Source of the DNA: an uncultured Lachnospiraceae bacterium | GTDB taxonomy: Bacteria > Bacillota > Clostridia > Lachnospirales > Lachnospiraceae | Length of the DNA stretch: 5,623 bases | Assembly: GCA_945787485.1 (NCBI GenBank) | Contig: CALZHV010000144.1 | Location: forward strand, 1-5,623 | Reading direction: 5' to 3' | Shown: positions 1 through 5,623 of the stretch, piece by piece | Position numbering within the stretch: the first letter of the stretch is position 1 | Layout of the letters: each line of letters begins with the position of its first letter | The notes under the pieces: model-generated | What the model saw: only the letters and a program-made list of their open reading frames with translations | The model's database searches: none | What the model was told of the DNA's origin: nothing | Program-made: the position numbers and the translations under genes

Positions 1-254
1 TCGTAATATATAAGTCCGAGAAGATTTCGCGACATAATATTTTTCTTATTATATCTAAGCGACATTGTAAGTGATTCAATTGCACCTGACAAATCTCTCG
101 ATGCAGCCTTATCATATCCGATATTATAATAATAATTTGATGTGTTATGTGCTTTTCTCGTAACATCAATATGCATACCACAAGAAGAGCAATATCCGTT
201 TTTCCATATCTGTGCTCCACAACCCTCACACAGTACCGGTCGTTTTGTAGCCAT
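1..254 (-). CDS. Zinc-ribbon / TPR-repeat protein, C-terminus beyond window edge
   Basis: The gene starts at the ATG at 254..252 and stays open to the left edge, giving 84 complete codons. Residues 9-25 carry two CxxC pairs (C9, C12, C22, C25) in the pattern CEGCGAQIW...YCSSCG, a typical short zinc ribbon. From about residue 40 the sequence becomes TPR-like: NYYYNIGYDKAASRDLSGAI resembles a repeat helix pair, and RNLLGLIYY looks like the first helix of a following repeat. TPR arrays usually mediate protein-protein contacts; the zinc ribbon is probably structural or a binding module. A GAGG at 266..263 lies 8 nt from the ATG, and the preceding 57-codon gene stops only 2 nt upstream, so translation is probably coupled. 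No signal peptide or membrane segment is visible in this part; the unseen remainder could hold either. The specific function is unknown. I recall similar TPR proteins in Lachnospiraceae, but this is not verified. Confidence 0.85.
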   Translation of the reverse strand, partial: MATKRPVLCEGCGAQIWKNGYCSSCGMHIDVTRKAHNTSNYYYNIGYDKAASRDLSGAIESLTMSLRYNKKNIMSRNLLGLIYY

Positions 255-256
255 AG

Positions 257-430
257 CTAAAACCTCATTCCTCTTTGTGTTGTAGAATTCATATTGTTTC
301 TTAAATCCTCTGTCATTTGCATAACAATATCACTAATGTCTTTTAAATCGTTATTATAAATTGCTTCCTCCGCCTGATTTACTTCAGGTATTGGCTGAAA
401 ACGTTTTAATTCCTCTTCAAAGTTAATCAT
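257..430 (-). CDS. Small acidic hypothetical protein, 57 aa
   Basis: This complete 57-codon frame begins MINFEEELKRFQPIPEV and ends GMRF at a TAG. I do not recognise a named family. It is rich in acidic residues (11 Asp/Glu against 6 Lys/Arg), has no cysteine, no signal peptide and no membrane segment. Residues 1-45 look largely helical, with a break at the two prolines (13, 15) and hydrophobic spacing in DLKDISDIVMQM. The reading is supported by position: the ATG sits inside the last codons of folC (8-nt overlap, ATGATTAA), a GGAGGT lies 5 nt before it, and the stop is 2 nt before the next start. This is how a coupled operon gene looks rather than a chance frame. It could be a small cytoplasmic adaptor for the neighbouring TPR protein, but that is a guess from adjacency. 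Confidence 0.78.
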   Translation of the reverse strand: MINFEEELKRFQPIPEVNQAEEAIYNNDLKDISDIVMQMTEDLRNNMNSTTQRGMRF

Positions 431-1769
431 GTATTACCTCCGGTGCATACTTTTTTATACTTCCTACCAGATACAAAGATCCTACACAAAAAAGCAGCTT
501 ATCATTCTTCAATGCATCCTCATAGCTTTTTTTAAATGCATCTCGTATATTGTCATATGAATTTACTTTCAACTTATTATCGTTTGTTTTAAATATCTCA
601 CAAATGGTATTTTGCGACGCTGTCCTTGATGAATCTATTGTAGTAACACTTACCTGATTAACAGACAAATGCTTTACAAGATGGCAAATCATCGCTTCGT
701 AATCCTTATCTCCTGCCACAGCAAACAGCAAATCCACAGTTTTTCCCTTTGCTATTTCTGCAACACATTCGGTAAATCTCTCAATCGCATCCTCATTGTG
801 TGCTCCATCTACGATTACATTATCACTAAGCCATTCCATTCTTCCCGGCCAGAAAAATGTATTCGCAGCCTTTTCTACTATTTCATGAGATAATTTGCAT
901 TTTAATAATTCACTGCACATACATATCGATGTCATAAAATTGTCAACCTGATATGACGGTATGTATTTATCAAGCGAAATATTAACATATTTATAATATC
1001 TATTATGAAATGAAAAATCAATGCCTTTATCTGATTTTTCATTTATTATATATTCGGTTTTTCCGACATTAATTTCCTTACAGCCCTTATCTGATGCCAC
1101 TTGATGAATGACCTTATCAGCACTATCATCACCGGTATTGTAAACAATTGGAATATCTTTTTTTATTATTCCTGCCTTTTCATATGCTACTTTTTCTATT
1201 GTATCCCCCAGATATTGAATATGGTCTAATCCAATAGACGTTATTGCACAAATATCCGGTTTTACAATATTGGTTGCATCAAGTCTTCCTCCAAGTCCCG
1301 TTTCATATATTACATAATCAACATTTTTTCCGGCAAAATAAACTGATGCAATAGCAAACATCATCTCAAAAAATGAAAGTGGTGAACCTCCGTTATTTTC
1401 ATGCTCACATACCGTTTTATAAACAATATCAAAGCATGAAACAAATTCTTCATCAGAGATATCATAATTTTTAATTAGCTTGTTCTCATTACAGCTTACG
1501 GATATTCTTTCATTTATTTTAATTAAATGCGGCGATGTAAACAATCCGACACTGTAACCCATTTCATTAAGAATACATTTGGTATACAAGGCTGTCGAGC
1601 CTTTGCCGTTTGTGCCTGCTATGTGAATAGATTTCTTTGCAAGCTGCGGATTTCCCAGTTTATTCATTACACATAAAAGATTGTCAGTCCCACTCTTACA
1701 TCTGTTGTCAGAAGAAAACTTAAATCTTGGAATATTTATTATATAATCTACTGCTTCTTCATAATTCAT
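423..1769 (-). CDS. folC: Bifunctional folylpolyglutamate synthase / dihydrofolate synthase
   Basis: FolC joins glutamate to dihydropteroate and extends the polyglutamate tail of folates using ATP, in the cytoplasm. The 448-residue product has the full Mur-ligase-type layout. These are the P-loop GTNGKGS at 52-58, the TSPHL loop at 78-82, ETGLGGRLDATN at 156-167, GLDH at 180-183, and YEKAGIIK at 196-203, whose first Lys matches the position carbamylated in this family. In the C-terminal domain follow WPGRME at 307-312, DGAHN at 321-325 and CVGSLYLVG at 428-436. Length is slightly above the usual ~430. I chose the ATG at 1769 because FolC proteins commonly begin MNYEEA-like and it follows the queF TAA by one base. 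An in-frame ATG at 1805 would add 12 residues and overlap queF; neither start has a strong Shine-Dalgarno sequence, so coupling to queF is likely. Fifteen cysteines are scattered through it, with no metal-site pattern. Confidence 0.96.
   Translation of the reverse strand: MNYEEAVDYIINIPRFKFSSDNRCKSGTDNLLCVMNKLGNPQLAKKSIHIAGTNGKGSTALYTKCILNEMGYSVGLFTSPHLIKINERISVSCNENKLIKNYDISDEEFVSCFDIVYKTVCEHENNGGSPLSFFEMMFAIASVYFAGKNVDYVIYETGLGGRLDATNIVKPDICAITSIGLDHIQYLGDTIEKVAYEKAGIIKKDIPIVYNTGDDSADKVIHQVASDKGCKEINVGKTEYIINEKSDKGIDFSFHNRYYKYVNISLDKYIPSYQVDNFMTSICMCSELLKCKLSHEIVEKAANTFFWPGRMEWLSDNVIVDGAHNEDAIERFTECVAEIAKGKTVDLLFAVAGDKDYEAMICHLVKHLSVNQVSVTTIDSSRTASQNTICEIFKTNDNKLKVNSYDNIRDAFKKSYEDALKNDKLLFCVGSLYLVGSIKKYAPEVIHD
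436..441 (-). promoter_or_regulatory. Strong ribosome-binding site for the 57-aa gene
   Basis: GGAGGT, a 6-base match to the Shine-Dalgarno consensus, lies within the 3' end of folC. The spacer to the ATG at 430..428 is AATAC (5 nt). It is the best Shine-Dalgarno match I noticed in the window, and it is the main evidence that the short downstream frame is translated. Confidence 0.8.
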
Positions 1770-1770
1770 C

Positions 1771-2265
1771 TTATCTGTTATCAACTTTCTCAGGATACAT
1801 GTCATGATTTGTCAATCTGTCAAATGCCATTTTTTCCCACTTTGTTCCCGGTCTTCCGTAATTACAATACGGATCGATTGATATACCTCCTCGAGGTGTG
1901 AATTTACCCCACACTTCTATATATTTAGGATCCATGAGCTTAATTAAGTCCTTCATAATAATATTTACACAATCCTCATGGAAATCGCCATGGTTTCTAA
2001 AACTGAAAAGATACAGTTTAAGTGATTTGCTTTCAACCATGCGCACATCCGGTATATACGAAATATAAATTGTAGCAAAATCAGGCTGCCCTGTAATAGG
2101 ACATAAGCTTGTAAATTCAGGGCAATTGAATTTAACAAAATAATCATTGTCCTGATGCTTGTTTACAAACGATTCCAAAATATCCGGATTGTAATCACTC
2201 GGATACTGAACCTTTTGGTTTCCCAACAATGTTACTCCCTGTGTTTCCTGTTCATTTCTAGACAT
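1771..2265 (-). CDS. queF: NADPH-dependent 7-cyano-7-deazaguanine (preQ0) reductase, type I
   Basis: QueF reduces the nitrile of preQ0 to the aminomethyl group of preQ1, a cytoplasmic step of queuosine tRNA modification; it has the T-fold shared with GTP cyclohydrolase FolE. The 164-residue product matches the short unimodular class (B. subtilis QueF is about 165 aa), and its similarity to that protein as I recall it is very high over the whole length. Key residues are in place: catalytic C55 in FTSLCPITGQPD, D62, the QueF motif ESKSLKLYLF at 78-87, and H96-E97 in GDFHED. The C-terminus NHDMYPEKVDNR is also typical. The start at 2265 is set by AGAAAGGA 7 nt upstream and by the family N-terminus (ETQGVTLLGNQ). 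A TTG at 2322 would add 19 residues unlike the family. No other queuosine gene is visible nearby. Confidence 0.97.
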   Translation of the reverse strand: MSRNEQETQGVTLLGNQKVQYPSDYNPDILESFVNKHQDNDYFVKFNCPEFTSLCPITGQPDFATIYISYIPDVRMVESKSLKLYLFSFRNHGDFHEDCVNIIMKDLIKLMDPKYIEVWGKFTPRGGISIDPYCNYGRPGTKWEKMAFDRLTNHDMYPEKVDNR

Positions 2266-2272
2266 AATAATA

Positions 2273-2280
2273 TCCTTTCT
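2273..2280 (-). promoter_or_regulatory. Ribosome-binding site fixing the queF start
   Basis: AGAAAGGA with a 7-nt spacer (TATTATT) to the ATG at 2265..2263. It decides between this start and the in-frame TTG at 2322, which has no such site. Confidence 0.8.
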
Positions 2281-2290
2281 ACTTTTAAAA

Positions 2291-2313
2291 ATATGTGTTT
2301 TAAATAAACATAT
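2291..2313 (-). repeat. AT-rich inverted repeat in the queF leader
   Basis: On the minus strand ATATGTTT (2313..2306) can pair with AAcACATAT (2299..2291): eight pairs with one bulged C and a loop of about 6 nt. It ends 10 nt before the queF Shine-Dalgarno sequence. The stem is nearly all A-T, so it would be weak as RNA and may be chance in AT-rich DNA. An operator or leader hairpin is possible but unsupported. Confidence 0.25.
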
Positions 2314-2317
2314 GTAT

Positions 2318-2354
2318 GTCAATTCATCCCATGACTAAAGATGCCGGGTGCTCC
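2318..2354 (-). mobile_element. Possible IS200/IS605 (TnpB-type) right-end remnant
   Basis: Read on the minus strand, the stretch begins GGAGCACCCGGCATC, continues TTTAGTCATGGG and ends ATGAATTGAC. From memory, right ends of TnpB-carrying IS200/IS605 elements in Clostridia follow the order AGCACCC, stem, TTTA loop, stem, GGG, ATGAATTGAC-like tail; in such elements this part also forms the 3' end of the guide RNA scaffold. Here the right arm GTCATGGG is intact, whereas the left arm CCCGGCATC no longer matches it well beyond CCC/GGG plus one G-T pair, suggesting decay. No transposase or tnpB gene accompanies it: the addA stop is about 16 nt away on the side where tnpB would lie. It is also more GC-rich than the AT-rich sequence that follows it. 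The alternative is a native structured leader of queF. Confidence 0.4.
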
Positions 2355-2369
2355 TGACATATCAAAAAA

Positions 2370-5300
2370 CTATATTGCCGGAAGCTTAATCTGCTTATCG
2401 AGATAAAATGAATATATTATCATTTCTTTTACCTTCCTGCCGGTCATGCGTTCAACGGCATCACTGTAGCATAAAAGCTGTGTCTTGTATCTTTTTATAA
2501 GTTCATCTTCATCTGCTTTATCCGTCTTATAATCCATTATTACAATTTCTTCTCCCTCATAGAAAAATGAATCAATAATTCCCTGAAGAATAATAATATC
2601 ATCCGTTGCAACCTCAAGCGAAAAATGTTTAGATGCATTTATACCAAGCGAAAATTGCTGTTCCTTATAAAGCTTTTTGTCATTTGCAGCCGCAATCATA
2701 CGCTGTCCCAAATCACTTTTAAGCATTCCTGCTATTTTTTTGGTATTTATTGCATACCCTTCTTCTTCAGAAAAGATTTTTTCATCAATAAGCTTTTTCT
2801 TAAAAGCTTTAACAAGTTCTAAATACTCATTGTCACTCATACCTGTTTTGATATCAAAGTCCAAAAGCTCCATAAACTTATGTACAAGCGTACCTTTTTT
2901 GGCTCCTGACATAGTATTTTCGTCATAATATACTATTTCAGGAATATTCACCACATCATATTCCTGTCCGTCATAAAGAGCCTGCTTCTTAATTTCAGAA
3001 ACCGATATTTTGCTTTTTATATCCACATATTCTTCATATTTGTATTTATAAGAAAATGAATCTTTATACGGATTGTTTCTTATTGTTGTACTATTTATTT
3101 TTTCTATAAGGTCCATAACACCATATTTTATTTTTACGGCATTGTCAACACCAAGCTTAATTGCATCGCTCATGTCATATTCTTTCACATTAATATTTAA
3201 ACCCGGTATTTTCTTTTTAAGGACATCATATCTTGCCATGCAGGCAATTATCATTTCCATAAAACATTTTGAACCGGACCTTACCTTATACGGAAGCAGA
3301 TAATCGTCCCTTAATGTAACATATTGATATTTTGCTTTTATACTTTCGAGATTCAGTACACAACCCGTCAATATCAATTTTTCTTTTGCGCGCGTCATGG
3401 CAACGTATAATATTCTAAGCTCTTCCGCTATTGCTTCCTTTTGCTGAAGAAAGCAAACAGCCTTTCGTATATTAGAATCCTTTTCGTACCTGGCATCCTT
3501 ATACATAAGCTTTGAACTAAGATAATAATCTCCGTGAACAATAACTTTTGACTTATTGTCACTTGTATTGAACTGTTTTCCAAGTCCGCCGGCAAATACA
3601 ATCGGATACTCAAGTCCTTTACTTTTATGCATACTTATTATTCTTACTACATTTGCATCATCATTTATCGTATTAGCTTCTCCAAAATCAACATCATTTA
3701 CCTTCAATTTTTCAACATAACGCAGAAAATTAAACAATCCTTTGTAGCTTCCGCCTTCAAACTGTTCAGCTTTTTCAAGAAGCATATTTATATTTGCTCT
3801 TCTATTATTTCCCATAGGCATTGCAGATGCATATGTATAATAACCTGTAAGCTCAAGTGCATGCCAAATAAGCTTGGAAATTGATACATTATGATTCAGC
3901 TCTTTAAGCTCCAAAATTATATCAAAAATTTTTCTAAGTTTGACTGTTATTTCATCCTCCACAGACTGAATATACAGTTCACATTTTTCATACAAGGTTA
4001 TTTTTTTGTCATCATTTTTCAAGCTGAAATCGCATATTTTTGCCAATTCGTTTTCATCAAGCTTACCCATTGGTGAAAGCAAAACTGCTGCTAATGATAT
4101 ATCCTGATAACAATTATCAACGACAGACAAAAGGGACATTATCACTCTTATTTCAACTGCTTCAAAATACCTTCCCGACTCCTCCAGATATACAGGTATT
4201 CCCTGTGATGTGAGAACATCGTATATGATATTGCCAACGCCTTTTATATTTCTTGATAAAATTACAATATCTCTGTATTGTGCATTTCTGTATTCCGAAA
4301 GTTCATCATCATATACCTGCATAGGATTTGTTTCTGTCAGTTCCCTTATGCGCTTTGCAATAGTAAGAGCTTCCAACTCAATCTTTTCCATGTTCTTTTC
4401 ATCATCGGACAAATTTTCGTTTTCCTTTGAAGTCTCAGAATCTTTATTTACAATGATTATTTCAGTCGACAGACTGATTTTTTCTTCAATTTCCTCCGAA
4501 GGAACCGGAAAATTCCTGCTTGGAACCAATGCGACACTGTCATCATATTCAATACCGCCCAAATCTCTTCCCATCAATTGAAAACTGATATAATTAGCAG
4601 CATTAAGAACAACCGCTCTCGAACGAAAATTATTCTTTAACTCTATCTTTATCTCAGGTCCTTCATCGCTGTATCTTTCATATTTTTTTAGGAATAAATC
4701 AGGTCTTGCATTTCTAAATCTATAGATACTCTGCTTAACATCTCCAACCATAAACATATTATTTATTCCTTTATAGCAGGTCGATACAGAAGTAAGAATA
4801 TCTTCCTGAAGATAATTACTGTCCTGGTATTCATCGATGTATATTTCATGATATCTTTGGGCAATAACTTTTCCGATTTCAGTCGGTATTGCCACTTTGT
4901 TTTCATCATATCCGGCACACACCAATTTATAGGCAAGGTGAGAAATATCAGAAAATTCCATCAGCTTTCTTTTCATCTTCTCTTCATAATAAAGCTTTGT
5001 GAATTTTTCTACCATTTCCAAAACCGGCAATAAATAAATGCTTATATGCTTTGTCTGTTCAACAATTTCTTCGGGAGCCATTACAATATTTTCAAGCTCC
5101 TTTATTGCAGTTTTGTATGAATTTCTCGCTTCCTTATATTGCTCCTTAAGCTCAGCATCATACATTTCGCCTTTGCATATTGCCATTCTTGCAAAGCTTA
5201 TTGAAGACAATGCATCGGCGAGTTCCTTAATGTTATTTGCATTTAAAACAGCTTCAATTTGTTTGATATCGGATTCGGAAGTGGCAATGCATTTATCCGG

Positions 5301-5623
5301 CCCACCCGGAGTCTCACATATTTCCATTGCAATTTGAGCCTGATCTAAAATATCTTTTACATTACTTATAACCGTATTAAAAAGCTCATTCACCCATGGC
5401 AAATTAGAAACTTCGCTTTCTTCCGTGATTGACAATGCTTTTTTTGCATCATTAATCCACTTATCAGGCTGCGGAAAGCCTGATGCAAGTCTGTAAATTT
5501 TCAGAATAAGATTTTTTAATTCACTGTCATCACCATTATTAGAAAAAACATCCAGCAAATCAGCAAAGCTGTCATAATTGTTTTGGTACATATCCTCAAA
5601 GTATGAATCTAATACATCACTTT
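2370..5623 (-). CDS. addA: ATP-dependent helicase/nuclease subunit A (AddA), N-terminus beyond window edge
   Basis: AddA is the UvrD-like 3'-5' helicase plus RecB-family nuclease of the AddAB complex, which resects double-strand DNA ends for recombination. The frame is open to the right edge (1083 complete codons visible). The Met at 5591 is internal: the upstream residues SDVLDSYFED continue the family sequence, so about 145 residues including Walker A lie outside. Counting from that Met, motif II is IDEYQD (252-257), motif III MVGDVKQSIYRFR (281-293), motif IV LKNNFRSR (318-325), motif V ISMHKSKGLEYP (652-663) and motif VI LRILYVAMTRAKEKL (725-739). The C-terminal nuclease has GTLVH (900-904), GIID (1004-1007), DYKTD (1020-1024), Q1038 and Y1042, so it looks catalytically complete. 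The extrapolated total of about 1,230 aa fits the family. The partner addB is not visible; it usually sits upstream, off-window. Confidence 0.97.
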   Translation of the reverse strand, partial: SDVLDSYFEDMYQNNYDSFADLLDVFSNNGDDSELKNLILKIYRLASGFPQPDKWINDAKKALSITEESEVSNLPWVNELFNTVISNVKDILDQAQIAMEICETPGGPDKCIATSESDIKQIEAVLNANNIKELADALSSISFARMAICKGEMYDAELKEQYKEARNSYKTAIKELENIVMAPEEIVEQTKHISIYLLPVLEMVEKFTKLYYEEKMKRKLMEFSDISHLAYKLVCAGYDENKVAIPTEIGKVIAQRYHEIYIDEYQDSNYLQEDILTSVSTCYKGINNMFMVGDVKQSIYRFRNARPDLFLKKYERYSDEGPEIKIELKNNFRSRAVVLNAANYISFQLMGRDLGGIEYDDSVALVPSRNFPVPSEEIEEKISLSTEIIIVNKDSETSKENENLSDDEKNMEKIELEALTIAKRIRELTETNPMQVYDDELSEYRNAQYRDIVILSRNIKGVGNIIYDVLTSQGIPVYLEESGRYFEAVEIRVIMSLLSVVDNCYQDISLAAVLLSPMGKLDENELAKICDFSLKNDDKKITLYEKCELYIQSVEDEITVKLRKIFDIILELKELNHNVSISKLIWHALELTGYYTYASAMPMGNNRRANINMLLEKAEQFEGGSYKGLFNFLRYVEKLKVNDVDFGEANTINDDANVVRIISMHKSKGLEYPIVFAGGLGKQFNTSDNKSKVIVHGDYYLSSKLMYKDARYEKDSNIRKAVCFLQQKEAIAEELRILYVAMTRAKEKLILTGCVLNLESIKAKYQYVTLRDDYLLPYKVRSGSKCFMEMIIACMARYDVLKKKIPGLNINVKEYDMSDAIKLGVDNAVKIKYGVMDLIEKINSTTIRNNPYKDSFSYKYKYEEYVDIKSKISVSEIKKQALYDGQEYDVVNIPEIVYYDENTMSGAKKGTLVHKFMELLDFDIKTGMSDNEYLELVKAFKKKLIDEKIFSEEEGYAINTKKIAGMLKSDLGQRMIAAANDKKLYKEQQFSLGINASKHFSLEVATDDIIILQGIIDSFFYEGEEIVIMDYKTDKADEDELIKRYKTQLLCYSDAVERMTGRKVKEMIIYSFYLDKQIKLPAI

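Noticed and set aside
257..275. Resemblance of AGAGGAATGAGGTTTTAGCT to the preQ1-I riboswitch element
   Set aside because: The similarity is only to the GAGGTTxTAGCT part; there is no closing CCCTC arm or A-rich tail, and the segment lies in the end of the 57-codon gene and in front of a gene unrelated to queuosine.
1767..1805. folC start at the ATG at 1805
   Set aside because: It would overlap queF by 35 nt and add 12 residues ahead of the family-like MNYEEA start, with no Shine-Dalgarno sequence. It is not fully excluded, because the site at 1769 is weak too.
2263..2322. Extended queF start at the TTG at 2322, adding 19 N-terminal residues
   Set aside because: The extra residues do not resemble QueF N-termini, there is no ribosome-binding site before the TTG, and AGAAAGGA lies 7 nt before the ATG at 2265, which gives the family length.
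2290..2322. Promoter for queF built on TTGACA at 2322..2317
   Set aside because: At a 17-nt spacing the -10 position reads AACACA, a poor match; the nearest passable hexamer (CATATT) needs a 21-nt spacer. I cannot support it as a promoter from sequence alone.
2362..2402. Terminator after addA (run of six T just past the TAG)
   Set aside because: The only hairpin nearby is AAGC/GCTT with a 7-nt loop, and it is separated from the T run by several bases; too weak for an intrinsic terminator.
4210..4581. Plus-strand frame of 123 codons opposite addA, and similar plus-strand frames elsewhere
   Set aside because: They lie antisense to strongly conserved coding sequence, have Ser/Phe/Ile-rich compositions typical of the reverse of AT-rich genes, and show no recognisable domain.
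5560..5623. addA as a truncated gene lacking Walker A with a start at 5591
   Set aside because: The frame continues upstream of that Met to the window edge with AddA-like sequence, so the missing N-terminus is a window boundary effect and not a defect.

Overview
The window is AT-rich, and every gene I can support lies on the minus strand, so in transcription order it reads from the right edge to the left. Protein content and style suggest a low-GC anaerobic Firmicute. The addA / type I queF / folC set, followed by a small acidic protein and a zinc-ribbon/TPR protein, looks most like Clostridia, probably Lachnospiraceae. That placement is an inference from protein similarity remembered without a search.

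Layout in transcription order: (1) addA, the helicase-nuclease subunit of the AddAB double-strand-break resection enzyme, cut by the right window edge so that its N-terminus with Walker A is off-window. (2) A 104-nt gap between addA and queF, the only real intergenic space. It holds a 37-nt sequence resembling the right end of an IS200/IS605 (TnpB-type) element, then an AT-rich inverted repeat, then a clear ribosome-binding site. (3) queF, the preQ0 reductase of queuosine synthesis, complete. (4) folC, folylpolyglutamate/dihydrofolate synthase, starting 1 nt after the queF stop. (5) A 57-codon gene of unknown function that overlaps the end of folC by 8 nt and has a strong Shine-Dalgarno sequence inside folC. 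(6) A protein starting 2 nt later with an N-terminal zinc ribbon followed by TPR-like helices, cut by the left window edge.

The last four genes are packed tightly enough (gaps of 1 and 2 nt, overlap of 8 nt) to be one translationally coupled unit. addA may belong to the same transcript, because I see no convincing terminator behind it. queF and folC share metabolic roots: in established pathways, the FolE product of GTP feeds both 7-deazaguanine (preQ0) and folate synthesis. I see no RNA gene, CRISPR array or intact mobile element. The plus strand shows only antisense shadows of these genes.
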